Counted from the first letter of the stretch, positions 38,772 to 51,636 are shown. The stretch: 64,000 bases of DNA from Ptiloglossa arizonensis (GCF_051014685.1 NC_135051.1:17937557-18001556), one strand, 5' to 3'. Made by a program: numbers and translations. Notes: generated from the sequence alone by a model not told the origin.

Positions 38772-38976
38772 GAGAATATTACCAACGTATTGGCGAGGTT
38801 TTCCCGATGAAAATGAATCCAAACACGACTAACTTCCGACCACTTTTCGTTATACGTTATTCAAAATATTTTTGAAAATTTTTTTAGGTACGTGTAATTA
38901 AAAATTGTCCGAATTGGGTCATGTTTGGGCTCATATTCATCGGGAGAACATTACCAATGCATTGGTAATACTCCCG
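38772..38976. mobile_element. Unclassified inverted-repeat MITE, copy 3
   Basis: The left arm has GAGAATATTACCAACG, then TATTGGCGAGGTTTTCCCG and CCAAACACGAC. The right arm has GTCATGTTTGGGCTCAT, then a near-perfect hairpin around CCAATGCATTGG. Each terminus is therefore a small palindrome (the TTGGTAAT and TTGGCGAG variants head to head). It is non-coding. Confidence 0.75.
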
Positions 38977-39799
38977 TTAGGATAAATGTCTAATGAAAAT
39001 TGTTCATTGTTATTTGAATTCGATGTGAAAATTATCACTTGGAAAGCGGGAATTACTGCTACAGCATATAAATACGGTACTGCGAAGAAATGTGTTGCTA
39101 ATACATCAGGAATTCATGTTGATTCATGGTCTTCCATTCACAATGAACATATTTATAACCCAATTATACGCTTCGAAGCGCTTCTTATTCGTGCGAAAGA
39201 CTAAAATTCTCGTGTATTCCTTCTGAACACTATTCAGTAGGTTAAGAATGTTCGTCCCCTTTTCAACGATGGAAAATCTATTCGGTATCGCGTCATTTGT
39301 GAGATTTCTCGATGAAACGAGCTGAAACGAGGTATCGTAATCCCCATGTTGCCCGCCATCCTTGCAAGTTTCTATATTCCCGTTGTTGACCGCGTCTTTG
39401 GCACTCTTTCAGCTGCGACTGTCACGGATATGAAGTCGACAGGCGATTCTTTGCCAGACGAAACATCGGCTAACCAGCCGGTGGAACGACTCGGTACTGT
39501 TTGTTTAATATTCTATCGCGTCTTCGGACGGAAATGGTGTCTTCCGTTTGTCCAACGAAATGACCAGTACAAGAATAAAGAGATTCATCTAGCCTAGGGC
39601 CAAGAAAAAGAATATTTCTCTCTCCGTATTTTTTTAAAAGCATTAGGTGAAATTATAATAGAACCCTGAACTCCCTGGATACTCTCAACACTGTACGTCA
39701 AAATTTCGAAGTCATCTTTTTATAAATATTTTCGTTCGTTATTAGTTTCACAAAATCAATTATTTACATTGGACAAAAATTAATGTACCTCCAAATTTT
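38977..39799. other. Unique sequence, no gene recognised
   Basis: Plus frames at 38986-39204 (72 codons) and 39346-39597 (83 codons) have balanced composition but no domain I recognise and no splice context. Low-weight coding candidates. Confidence 0.35.
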
Positions 39800-40185
39800 G
39801 AAATTTGCGTGTTAAATGTACGTACAAATTTTGACATTCGTATGTTAAGTAAAGGTATGTTCAAATTTTGAAATTCGTATGTTGAGTAAATATATGGTCA
39901 AAATTCGAAATTCGTGTGTGAAATAAATATATGCTAAATATTTTGTGTACGTTTGATATATATAAGTTTAAATTTTGAAATTCGTCTGTTCAAAATTTTG
40001 AAATTCGTCTGTTCGAAATTTTGAAATTTGTCTGTTCGAAATTTTGAAATTCGTCTGTTCGAAATTTTGAAATTTGTACATTCAAAAGTTTGAAATTCGT
40101 ACGTTCAAAATTTTGAAATACGTACGTTCAGTAGTTGGAAATTCGTACATTCGAGACTTTGAAATTCGTACGTTCGAAACTTCGT
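39800..40185. repeat. 23-bp minisatellite, TTGAAATTCGTCTGTTCRAAA units
   Basis: Core copies at 39970-40110 are 23 bp apart. Flanking copies are longer and diverged (AAATTTTGAAATTCGTATGTT at 39850). Confidence 0.93.
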
Positions 40186-42189
40186 TCGATAAGTTTCCCC
40201 GAAAAAGAAATCTCAAGATCGTCCGAGCTCGGAATTCAGGGGACCGGCTAGACAAATAGAAAGAAATTTTCTGCAAAGAGTGCCGCCTGTTTCACTTCCC
40301 GGTCCATGTGCAAATGAACATTGACACTTTCGCTAAACAGAACGAACGACGCTACCGCGCCCGCGGCGCTAAAAATACAGTACTGGGGGACCGATTACTT
40401 GAAACGTTGCGCACGAGAACGCGTGTCTGCCAAGTCGTAGTCGGGGTTCGACGCGTTCCTTCGCAGTCGAAACGATTGCGACACCGGCGTCTCCCACGGG
40501 TTTTCCTTCGAGGAACGAAAAGTCGCGCGACGACTTCTCGCTTTTCCGCGAACTGGCGTGAGCGCGAACGCGAGCCTCGCCTTCTCCTTTACGACTTTGC
40601 GCGCACGCGAGCCGAAAGAAGATTAACCTCGGGAGGAAGTACGATGAATAATGCGACTGTTTTACATTATTTCTCTGCCCCGGTGCTAAACGGAACCCAG
40701 CCAAGGGGATTAAACTTACATTAATTCTCGTCGTTTTACTTTCAAATTGTGCACGCGATCGGCGAAACTTGCTCGAAATTAGGACTTCGTGAATTCTCGG
40801 TCGTGCTTACTCTCCACTGTCTGGTAGTACTGAATCGATCCCTTTCCCCGAACAGAAAATATTCTACGCGGAGTGTGTTCCGCACGGATAAATATACGCC
40901 GCGAATGAAAAAGTGCACACTTTAAAAATTATAATCACGTTTACTTACGGTGGGTTTATTTGAAAAAATTGTTCTCGAGTATCGCCGAGCTAGTACGTGT
41001 TGGATGAATGTATTAAAAAAGTTACAACGTGTGCGTGAATTTTAATAATCACCGTGTCGTTAACAGAGAATGATTAATAGATCCTGATAATGCGTACGTA
41101 TTCCGAGACGTTTTTTATTGGAGATAAAAGTTTCAATTGGCGAGAAATAAATATAGGATTTTTTCAATAAATATTTTCATCTCCCCGTATCCGCAGTCCA
41201 AATTTCCAGGGTCACCCCGCATCGTTCGCGAATTGATTTAAATGATTCGATACAAGGGGAACGAGAAACAATTAAATCGCAATTAATGGACCAAATATTC
41301 GTCGGAACGTACGCGTGTGTATCTGTATATATATATACATCTATATACACTACGTACACGTATATTCCCCCAATCGATAGTCTCGCAGCTCCGGTTGTTT
41401 CTCGCTCGGCCGAGTACGTATACCTTGAATCCGATAAACAATCGTTCCCGTGCGCCGATATTATAAAATAACCGGGCGACAAATCTATACAATCGGGGCT
41501 ATACGGTTCCTCGAGAGGAAAGTATTATTCGCGATACACCGCCGCCTATCTCGAACCCGTGCACGCGCACGAAAACGCTTCGGGCTCCTTTGTTCGTCTG
41601 GAACCAGTCGCTGCACACGTTTCAATCCTTTCTTCTGCCATCCGGTTCAGCCCGGCATTCCTGGCCGGCTCTTTTATCTTTCCCCGGCGTTTCTCGATCT
41701 CGAGACACACCCCGGCGGTCCTGCTTATCGTTCAAAGTGGCGGGGAAAAAGAAACGAAGGAAGAAAAAAGTGGAAGGAAAGAAAAAGGAAAGAAAAAAAA
41801 GAAGTAACGACGATCGAGGCGCGCTGCACGCCGGGGTCCCCGTGGATCACGGTTGTCCGCACGATCTCTATACTGGAATCAGAGCGCGACGCCGCGATCC
41901 CTGTTGCGGAGTCGTGGCACACGCACGTTTCGCGCAACCCGCTCACGCGCGATGCGTAAGCGACCTTTTCTCACGACGCCCCCTACGAGAAAGACACACG
42001 TTCGTTCCTCTACACCGAACTACAGGAAGCGAACGAGTTCCACGAATACCGACCCCCTTTATTCGCGCGAGTAAATCGCTTTCGCCGGACCAGAATTCAT
42101 CCGTAACGCGACGAAAACGATTAATCGATCGCGTACGAGTACCAGCGCGAAGATAACATTAGATTATTTATACATACGGTGAAATTAAG
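40186..42189. other. Unique sequence with CpG-rich islets (40300-40720, 41480-42110)
   Basis: Frames up to 188 codons occur on both strands in the islets. The one at 41590-42156 crosses a purine tract (41745-41805), giving a Lys/Arg-rich run. TATATATATACATCTATATAC lies near 41325. Promoter-like; no gene recognised. Confidence 0.35.
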
Positions 42190-42740
42190 CACTCGAGCAA
42201 GGTTATGTCGATACCACGTGCCACGGTAGTCGAGTGTACCGACTGAAACGAAAATAATCGCATTATCGTATTTTAATGAGAGATTACGACGAGATACCGA
42301 ACAATTTACCCCAATTTCTTTCGACGAGAGAATTCGTCGATTATTCGTTTCTCTCGCTCGAAGAAATTGGGCACTCGGATAACGCGAATACCGTAACCAC
42401 GTGTAAGATGTAAAAAGCACGTGTCGGTTCAAGTGTACCGGCCGAGATAAAAATAATCGTGTTACATGTACGGTGAAACACGACTCCCTCGCGAGAGATC
42501 CAACGTGACGGCGTGCAACGACCGAACAACAATTCATCGATTTCGAGGACGGTTCTCTCTCGGTGGAGGAATTTTGTATTATTTATTTATTTGGAGAAAC
42601 TAGACCACCGGCTGACGCGATATCGGGACAACGGTGCAAAAAGTAAAAGCACGTGTCGATCATTCAAGCGTCCCGACTGTAGATAAAAATAATCGTATTA
42701 CATGTATAGAAACGCGGTTTTAATGAGAGATTAGACGAGA
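42190..42740. repeat. Three diverged tandem copies, period about 200-230 bp
   Basis: GTACCGACTGAAACGAAAAT near 42235, GTACCGGCCGAGATAAAAAT near 42435 and GTCCCGACTGTAGATAAAAA near 42669 are each followed by AATCG.RTTA. TTTTAATGAGAGATTA.GACGAGATAC occurs in the first and third copies. Confidence 0.75.
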
Positions 42741-43279
42741 TACTGTTCTTGTTTACTTGCGGGCAAATTATGTCTTTTTTTTTCTTCTTCGTGGGTATCT
42801 ATTTCTCCGACGATGGCCTTGGGAATAGACGACCTCGAAAACGTTTATAAGTTTAAACCGCGCTTCTCCGATGAATTGTGCTCGAAAACTTCCACTGGAA
42901 TAAATTCATCGAGTTTTCGATGCGATGCTAATAGTATTCGATTCGCGTTACGCCCCTCGGTTAAGCCATCGTCCCTAATAACCACCTAAGCACAGTTTAC
43001 ACGAGGTTAAAGACACCACGTAACCGGAAAAACGTGTAATTGATCGCTTGTCACGATTAATAACACGTACAGCTTTTGTTTGAGCGATGTATAACCAATG
43101 ATTACTCTTGAATTCATTTCTCCGTCTATCGTGGAACTTTCGAAACCGGGCGGAACAGCCACGATCTGACCGAGCCGGTCGTGCACGTCCGACGCCTATG
43201 TGCGTTCCACGCACGCGCAGCACGGACCAGTCACGTGCAACCGAGAGAGTTAAACGATCGCAGCATGCAGACACTGAGC
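42741..43279. other. Unique sequence, no gene recognised
   Basis: The right part is CpG-rich with frames on both strands (43108-43419 plus, 42975-43370 minus) and no recognisable domain. Confidence 0.4.
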
Positions 43280-44000
43280 GCGTAAGAACGCCTTGTACTT
43301 TCACGGGCGGGCGTATTCGCCGTGCACAAGTGAACGTCACTTTCTCGGGGCGTGCATACACGCCCTTCACGAATGGATGTCACTTTCTCAGGGCACGGGT
43401 GCGTGTTCCTCGCGAATAAACGTCGCTTTCTCGAAAAGCGTGCACCTGCACGCCGCATCGTTACTCTTTTAGGGCGGATGCGCGAGCCTTTCGAGCAAAC
43501 GGAACGTCGTTTCCTACGGGCGGATGTGCACCTTTTTTTAAAAATTGCGAATTTACGTGGACTTCTTCCAAGAGAACATCTCGACGTATATATACGTTTT
43601 TCGGAAATTTTACTTCGCCAGGGTTGCTTCCACGACCCTGCGAGTGAATGTAATTTTCTCGGGACGGTGTATGCGTAAACATTGCTCGTAAAAACAAACG
43701 TAATTTATCGTGACGAATATATACGTCATCTTATAAATCATGACTACGTGTTCAGGACGATTGTGTACATTGTTTATAAAGGAAGAGGATGTTCAGGAGG
43801 TAGAAATTCGCTGGTCGGATTGATTGTTTATCAAGACGAGTATATACGTCGGTGGTGAATAAACGATTACTTTCTCAAGGATGATGTACACTTTGTCCGT
43901 GGATAAATAATTAATCTGATTCTGTGTATACGATCACCGTGACTTTTCACTGGAGAATACCAATTTCTTAAGACGAGTATATACGTTCATAAAAATAGAA
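43280..44000. repeat. Degenerate repeat with CTTTCTCGGGGCG and GACGAGTATATACGT modules
   Basis: CACTTTCTCGGGGCGTGC variants recur about every 41-47 bases at 43338-43520, and again near 43652 and 43870. GACGAGTATATACGT variants recur near 43582, 43710, 43831 and 43969, about 125-135 bp apart. The left part is G+C-rich and the right part AT-rich. Confidence 0.75.
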
Positions 44001-47000
44001 TAGAGAGCTAATTATATTTGTGAATTAGTTTGCTTACTTTCCCCTTCTAAAAAGATACATACATTTATTTGGTAGAAATAGGAATACCTTCACCATCCGT
44101 AATTTTAACGTTAAACTTTCCACGCATATTCTTTTGTAAAAAAAAAAAACTGTAATAATAATTTCGAATCGAAGAAAAATACAATACGTGTTTGCGAGAC
44201 AAGTGAATTTCAGTGTTCCGGGGCACGTATGAAATTCCCACGCAGCGAAGGTTCGCGATCACGGAGAAAAAAAAAAATTCGGCGAAACTCTTTGTTTGCG
44301 CTAACACGGCTCATCGACGATTCGCAATTTTTATTATAATGCATAGTACATACGCGTACCGCGGAGGGTTTATCGCGTTTGTTATTCAACGCGCGTCCAC
44401 CGTCGCAGCGGGACGCGAGCGACGAGTTGCGTTTTTGTTCGTTAAACTTTTTGACGTCACCCGAGTGTGCGTGCGTTTTCGGTTTAACGGTGTTTAATTA
44501 ACGACGCTTCCACGACGCCAATCGATTTTCGATTACACTCGAAAACCGAGTTTGTAACGCGAATGAGCGATCTTTTCGATTTTCGCCCATTACTTTTTCA
44601 ATAATTATTCACATTACGAAGACACTTGGTCGATTTCGAGGATTTGAAACCACATTAAAGAAATTCATATTTTAAACCATTTTTTCGTATACATACAATC
44701 CCCATAGATTCGAAGTACAGGCAAAATACACTCGAATTAAAAAACATTTTAAAACACATTTCTATCACGGTGAAGTATTGCGACGTCTTCGATCATTTAT
44801 AATTATTTTCACGATCTTGCTATCCTAACATTAGACATAAGGTCGCGTACACTGCACATACATATGCAATTCGCTGTAACAGTAGCTAAGAAATTTTTTT
44901 TAAACATCTCGGAAACCACTCCTGAGCTAGAATTGCACACATAGAAAAAAATGATTGAAAATCCTGTAAGGTAATTTTCAAATCATCAAAATCGACAAAG
45001 GGTCACCTTGATCTGAACAATTACCATCTTTTTGCATCAGAAACGCCACGAATTCGGTGACGCTGTTTCGAAGTTCTCCAACCCCTCGCCCCACCCCACC
45101 GATAAGAAGGTTGGAAATTACGTAAGCAACAGACATCTGAAATTGGTTCCATGTGCGACATCTGCTTCTAAGGCTCTCTCGCCTTCCCTTTGTGCGCCTT
45201 TTGCATACGTAAACAAACGCGTCGCGCGAATGCACGTCGCATTTATTTACGTTTTCGCCTCTAGCGACGATCCAACCGTCGTGACGACGACGACGACCGT
45301 CGTAGTCGTCGTCTTGGTTTATTTCTATCGCCCTCCCCTCGTGGTAAACGTTCGCCTAATCTCGTTCCCTCGCTTAGCCGTGAAATTCGATCGGGACGAA
45401 ACGTGCGACGCGTGGAAAGGAATTATATTTTTTTTTTCCTTTGTCCGTGCTCCTCCCGACCGTCGGTCACCATAGCGATCGGCAAGGTTAGGAAACACGG
45501 AACAGGAAATCGTGGTTCGACGTGAAGATTTTATCGCAACGATGGTAACCGACCGAGTCGAAGTTCCACCGTCTCGCGCGAAATTTTATGCCAACTCCGC
45601 GCACTCGCTAAAAATATATTATTATGTCAGGCTGTACCCACGAGGTTGCAAACCGAAAAGAAACAGTCCGGAATTTTCGAAACGGCGGAAATAACGCGGG
45701 AAAAAAGCCACGATCAAAAGCCCCGGATCTTCCGCAAGGATTCCACTACGCGTCGGCGGTCCAACGATTTATTATTGGTAACAGTGAAAATACACACCGC
45801 TAGAAATAATTAGGGGATCGTTTCGCGTAATTTTATAGAACGTGAACATTATTGCGGTGTGCCCCGTGTTTTCGATTATCAGTACGCGGAAACGGATGAG
45901 CAGTACTCGTCGGTCCACTGAATTCCACGTAGAGACGATTCGAGGATGAATCGAGGAAAGAAGAGGACACTAACGTTCGTGGAATCCGTTCTTCGAATAA
46001 CGTTCGAAGGAGGCCGATACGGAGAAGTCGGGGTGTGTTTCGAAACGAAGGAGTACTCGAAAACACGCGCGGTATGCGTGTGCCAAGAGTACAAAATTGC
46101 GAACCGCGTCGGACGCGAACGAACGAACGAACGAACGACCGACCGAGAGACGTTCTCGCGGCGCTGGCGTCGCTGCAGCGACACTTGGACGGACACGAGG
46201 CCCGAGGAGTACGTGGGGCGCGAGGAAACTCACCTTGAAGAGTCAGTCGAGTGTTCGTCGGTCGAAAGTGATGGGTTTTTTTTAACGAATTAATTTATTC
46301 TATAATGGAACAATTAAGTTAGAACAAAAATGAATAAATAATCAAGTTAGAATAAAAGCGTATAGACCATATTTGATTTTCTCAATTCGTGAAGAATATC
46401 GGAATTAGTTGTATCGTTTTAAATGTGTGCATCGATACGCGAAAGTTTGCTTCATTTGTTAGAAATTGGGCCGTTTTGGAAAAATTTATTTCGCAATTTT
46501 GTGACACGGCTAAAGTTGAGAACCATCGACTCGGAAGATCTCATCAGAGATTCATAATTATTCAGAACTCGAGACGAAGATAATTTTAGACCAGTAACTT
46601 AAAGTAATCTAAAATAATCGAAAGATTCCACGCTATCTCGCAAAGTGAAAGACGAAGTAAAAGTTAGACAGGGAAAAAGCAAATAGCGATATAAATGTCT
46701 ATTTTAAGATACCCGACCGGTTCTCACGTGTTACAAGAGTTATCGATGAATTCCTTCTCTTCATCTTTTCCTTTGATCAGTTTCGAGCTCGAATGAGAAC
46801 TTCGTTTCGAATTTTCAGTTCGAACCACATCGGTCCAAAGAAAGCTTCGACTTTTCGTTTGACAAATATTTTTCGAAAACGTGTCCCAATGCTAGAAATT
46901 CGAAAATAGTTCAGCTTGGATTTCGATATTTAGGATCTCGTTTCACCGTAACGATAAAGCTAACCGAATGCCCCGAAATTCGAGAAAAACTGTCAAATAT

Positions 47001-49551
47001 TAATGACCGAGGGGGGAAAGAAAAGTCGTCAGGGGGTAAAACCGTCGGCGGCTGGATTACTAACGTGAAACGAGTTCCCAATTTTTCAGAGAGGAAGTGA
47101 AAGGTTGTGGATGCGTTGGGTTCGACCCAATTTTCTCGGTAAATTTTCGTCGTCAGCGGAAAAAAACGGAGCCTGGTTACCGAAGCGGAGTTTTCTTTTT
47201 CTGGGGGATAACAATACCCTCGTCCGCGACGAAAAACCCCGAAATTCTTTGAATCGTCTAACAAGGTTCTCTGTTCTCATTTTCTGTACAAAGAAACATA
47301 AATGTCCCAGCCGACTTGGAATTAGAATTAAATGTCACGCGCTTAAAATTCACCGTGCGATGTTTCTTTACGAATATTACACATTGCTCGACGTTTACTC
47401 TTGCAATAATTTTTCACCGTACACTTTGAACCGTTGAAAAACACTCGATGTCGTGGATAACGAGAAAATTAAACGAGAATGATAATTGAGACCTTTCGAT
47501 TTAAGAATTTAATTCGTTAACTTTCATATTAAGAAACGAATTTACTCTGACATTTATATCAGTGAAAAAAAAAAGATTCGAATAAGATAAACGGAAGATT
47601 TTCGAGCATGATTTATTTGTATCGATGATGACATTTTTATATCAGTAATAAATACGCTGCCTCGTTCGAAATCTAGATATTGGTGTTCGTGATGGTTATA
47701 TTAATGTAAATGTAACAGAACGAATGGGAGAATTTCCGCCGCGCGAGTTTACTCGAATTAATTACGAAATTCTAACTCGGTATCGTTTTTTTATTGTTTA
47801 ATTCGAACGGGGGGAACTCTAACAACGTTTCGAGCGGCGATACAATCATTGTTTAGTTTGTAACCAAATGATTGAGTAATCATAACGCGAAGGTTATATT
47901 TGTTGTGGTAATTAAAGAACGAAACATGGATATCGGGTGATGTCGGTAACGATCGAACGATGTAGATGTCGTCGGTCGTTCTACGAGGCAATAATCGGTA
48001 GGTAATTAGAAAATTGATAGTTGGAATAAACTACCAACGATCGATAGACAAATATTTCGTTACGCCGGTTTCGTATTATACCAGAGATATAATATCCTTC
48101 CAAGAATATTGGAAGAACGTGACGTTCTACACAAATGGCTTTCACGTACAACGAAGAAAACATAAACATAGGCCAGCTAGGACGAAAATGGAAGTACAGA
48201 CGGGTAGAGGTTCGAAGAAATTCGTTCCGGACTTGAAAACAAAGATGGCGTCCCTCCCAACCTTTCGAAACGTCTCGAATACTTTTATTGACACGGTCGT
48301 CCAGTTCCGCTCGATTAAAGTTGCTCTACAGTTCAAACGAATGGTAAACGGAAATCAAATCGAAATGTCCAACTTTCGCGATCGGAGATATTCCAGAGAA
48401 ATCGCCGGGATCCCCTATCGAGAAAAATGTCCTCCTGTCTGAGGAATCGTGATGCATCGAGGATCGAAGACGCGCTGTAAATCGAATGATGGCTTCGCTT
48501 CCGGTAATCTACGGTGCTCGTGTTGGGAAGAGATCCGTCGATAACGCGAAGAAAGTACTCTTACTTTTCAAAGCGACGGAAAGAGAAAATATTCGAAATC
48601 ATCTTTCGTGTGCAACACAGAAGTTTTTGTTTAATCGCGTCTCGATGTGACATCATCCACGTAGCGACAATAATAACCGTACGAAGAGACAGATGTATCA
48701 ATGTTTTTTTCACCGGGTACTTGCCACCCGACAACAACGTAAACAATACGAGAAGAATTCGGTCGGTACGTAGCGTTATTAGCCGTCTCTCGTTATCACG
48801 GATGGTAATGCGACTGTCTGAGAAGTGACATGATTACCCGTCTGGATTATGACATCAACCGTGTCGACTAGGTTAAATATTTGCACGATGCACTTGTTTC
48901 GCAATTTTTTCTTTTTCTCTCTCTCTTGAAATCAAATCCTGTACCGTAATCGTGTACCGAAGCACCGTGATATAATACTGCGTAGAACAATAAAACCGAT
49001 GTACGCTTTCTTGTCGATAAAATATGGGAAAACACGACTCTCTATTTGGCGCCAAACGCGGGGCTCACACATTGGCCAATACTGTCCGTCGAGCAACTTT
49101 TATTGTATTCTCCTACCATCAATAACCGTACAAATAGACGATCCGAATAACAACTAAGAAAGGAATTGCAACAGAGACGGATTGTTTCCATTTTGAAATT
49201 TACTCGCGTCGCCGTAAACAAAACTATTGTCCCGCGAACGAGCGAAGGAGAATACCGTGGAAACAATCCGCTCTCGAAATTATCGATATTTGAACACACT
49301 CGTGCTAAGAGCGTAATAAGATTTCAAAGAATGATCGTATGTACAACTCCTACCTTTTTATCGAACGTAAACACAACATGCGTCTAGGTTAAGCGAGATC
49401 CTGTTAGTCGAAGACAAAAAAGTACGTCGATCCGAAACCGCGATCCAAATGCGAAGTATTCGTGTCTCGATAACGGTCCGTCGAGATCTTATCAACTCGA
49501 ATTTCCCATGGGACGCCAAGCACGCGGTATATAGAGTACAATGCAAACGAT
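44001..49551. other. Mostly unique sequence; right part probably intron of the minus-strand gene
   Basis: CpG-rich islets at 44200-44520, 45100-45760 and 45860-46270 contain a GAC/GTC triplet run (45279-45317) and (GAAC)n at 46115-46144. Frames such as 48014-48442 (142 codons) lack recognisable domains. The DNA left of 49557 should be intron 1 of the R-R-x-S gene, but I could not find its second exon. Confidence 0.4.
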
Positions 49552-49560
49552 AAATACCTG
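49552..49560 (-). promoter_or_regulatory. 5' splice site ending the first coding exon
   Basis: On the minus strand the frame reads ...GTTGGCAG|GTATTTATC. This is a good donor with AG before GT, and it comes right after the WWNIFVPDSVG segment. After it the frame continues with no clear protein character. Choosing it leaves a split Arg codon (AG|x), so the next exon must begin in the matching phase. Confidence 0.7.
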
Positions 49561-50141
49561 CCAACCGAGTCAGGTACGAATATATTCCACCAGGAGGGTC
49601 TCTTCTGTCTGGTTTGCGTGTACAGTCCGTCCGCGCTACCGACTTGCGTCGGGACGCCAGCTATTCCCTTTCTCCTCTTGCGATCGAGTTTCGGTGGTTT
49701 CGCGAGCGGATGCCAGGACTTTCTGCGACCCTTTTTCCCCTCGAGATCCGCCTTCATTCGCTCGTTCTCGAGCACCTCCTGATTCTCCTCCAAGAGATCC
49801 TGCGACACGTAGAAAACCGAGCCTCTCCTGCCTCCCTCGCTGCTCCGTCTCTTTTCCTTCTGGACCAGTTTCGTGTTCTCCTTTTCCTCGACGACACTGC
49901 CGCGCCGTGCCCTCTGGAAGAGGCTGTCCCTTCGCGCCTTAAGATCCTCGAGCACGCTGTGCCGTCTTCCTTTATTGTCACGCAAGATAGCGCTCGAGTC
50001 CCTTCTACCGACAGCGCCGATCAGTTTCGCGAACGACGACTCCTCCTCCATCATCGACGGTATAGAGTTCGTGGATGCGTATTTGGTGGCCGAGTGACCA
50101 TTATTGTGCGGTTCGTTGCTGATGTACATATTGCTTTCCAT
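49558..50141 (-). CDS. First coding exon of a basic, serine-rich protein with seven R-R-x-S motifs (partial)
   Basis: I do not recognise the gene. The exon opens with an ATG at 50141 and gives 194 codons plus two bases, then stops at a splice donor in phase 2. The N-terminus is polar (MESNMYISNE...) with an acidic patch near residue 32. Residues 41-145 are rich in Arg, Ser, Lys and Glu and carry R-R-x-S at about 46, 59, 70, 79, 98, 105 and 139. This is the consensus of basophilic kinases such as PKA. A basic cluster follows (KLDRKRRKG, about 151-159), then a Trp-containing segment (RPSWWNIFVPDS, about 181-192) that looks like the start of a folded domain. No signal peptide or membrane segment is visible. 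The open frame continues into the intron to 49404, but that tail looks non-coding. Long frames on the other strand here are shadows. Coding status rests on frame length, non-repetitive composition, the donor and the upstream promoter. Intracellular regulated protein is inference only. Confidence 0.8.
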
Positions 50142-51598
50142 GCTACGGGACGTATCGATCGAGATATCGGTAAAGAACGACGCGCCGGACGATCCCGATC
50201 AACACCGTATATATGTATATCCACGTTATCACTTGAAACGCGTGTAAAACACCGTGCACTCGCGAGCACTGAACAGGACCGCCACCACCGACGAATAACA
50301 CACGACCGATCGCTTGGGCACCGCGATCACCCGAGACCGGCGATCATTTTCCCCGTTTCTTGTATCGAAGGGAAATACGGAAGGTACGAGTTGCGTACCG
50401 TTAAGGCACGATCGGCATTATTCCATTGCCGGTGAAAGCAGCCACGGCGGCGTACCGAGTGACCGCCTTTTCACTCCTCGTGAAACGTGCTTTGCTACGG
50501 GCGCACGAACACGAGCGTACCAACGGACCTGTGTATCGTGTCGACCGGACTTGTCCGCGGAGGTAGGTACCAAGGAACGAACGGCTGCTCGAGCGCGAGA
50601 TCCACGAACAGATCGTTGACCCGGGAGAATCGCGCGAAACCGGCCAACCGAGCCTTCTCGTACTTTTTGCCCGATCCGTTTGTTTCTTTATTTTCCGATA
50701 GGTCGAGCCCTTGCTGTGAAACTCGTTCCCGGCTAGCTGAGACGTCAACCGTTTCGACCTTTGCTTCGTCCTCGGGCCGAGAGAGGTCCTGGGATCTCGA
50801 GTTACAGACACGGGGTCGACGTGCGAATTGTCTCGCGAGTTTTCTCGCAACGATCTACCGAGCGTGAACGTGTTTTTCACCGTTCGTATCGAGCGACGAT
50901 AACGAAAAAAATAAACAAAAAATGAAATACGTAAACCCGAGCTTTCACGCGAGAACGAACCAACCACCGCACGTTGTTTTTGGCTCCCGTGGTCGAGTTT
51001 CGTCGAAACTCCTTCTCCCCTATGTTCGTCGCGATTTCACACGCAGAAACTTTGTTTCTTTCTTTCGTTCTTTTTTTTTTTTCTTTTCTTTTTTATTAGG
51101 CGTCGCTTCCGTCGATTCCCGGGTGGGGAACGCGCTTTCAGGTTAACGACTCGACTTTCCGATAGCGGCGCCCAACACCGCGAGAACCGTTCCTCTTCTA
51201 GCACTGCACCACGATCACCGAGGAAAATCTAGCCTGGCCCGTCGAGGCCGGCGATATCGAGCACTTGTCCCTTCTCATCACCGTGTTTTCGACGACGACG
51301 CGTTCGCGAGTTTGACGAACGAACGAACGAACGTTTACGGTGCGATCGTGAACAAACGATGAACAGCGCGCGACACGCGATCTTTCGGTACTTCCGTGCG
51401 AGACTGAGGCGACGCGCGGGCTCGTTGCAAGAAGAGGGACCGAAACTGTCTGGCCACTTTCTCTCACTTTTTTTCCTCTCTTGTCGACGGTTGGGATCGG
51501 GCGTGCGCACGGACACGATACGCGAAAGCCAGTTACGATAAATCGGGATCGAGGCACACTTGAATCGACAGGCCGTCACCGAGAATCGAGTATCGCAG
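50142..51598 (-). other. CpG-rich putative 5' leader and promoter region
   Basis: The block is markedly richer in G, C and CpG than its surroundings and lies between the candidate TATA promoter and the start codon. Several 60-190 codon frames on both strands cross it without protein-like character, as expected for CpG-rich DNA. I saw no unambiguous splice acceptor just before the ATG, so the leader may be unspliced, or transcription may start near 50270. Confidence 0.5.
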
Positions 51599-51636
51599 CG
51601 ACTAAGCGAGAACCAAGCCGACTGCTTGTATTTATA
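51599..51636 (-). promoter_or_regulatory. Candidate core promoter: TATA box plus initiator
   Basis: On the minus strand TATAAATA lies at 51636-51629. An initiator-like CTTAGTCG lies downstream, with its A at about 51603, roughly 33 bases from the first T of the TATA box. That is the normal metazoan spacing. It sits at the upstream edge of the CpG-rich block before the start codon at 50141, which would give a 5' leader of about 1.4 kb, perhaps containing an intron. A second, TATA-less initiator (TTCAGTG, A at about 50270) lies closer to the start codon and is an alternative. Confidence 0.45.

Noticed and set aside
41590..42156. 188-codon plus-strand frame
   Set aside because: Crosses a purine tract giving Lys/Arg runs and overlaps several other open frames in CpG-rich DNA.
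49614..50435. 273-codon plus-strand frame
   Set aside because: It lies opposite the minus-strand exon. The minus frame has patterned R-R-x-S motifs, a start codon and a donor, while this one has random composition.
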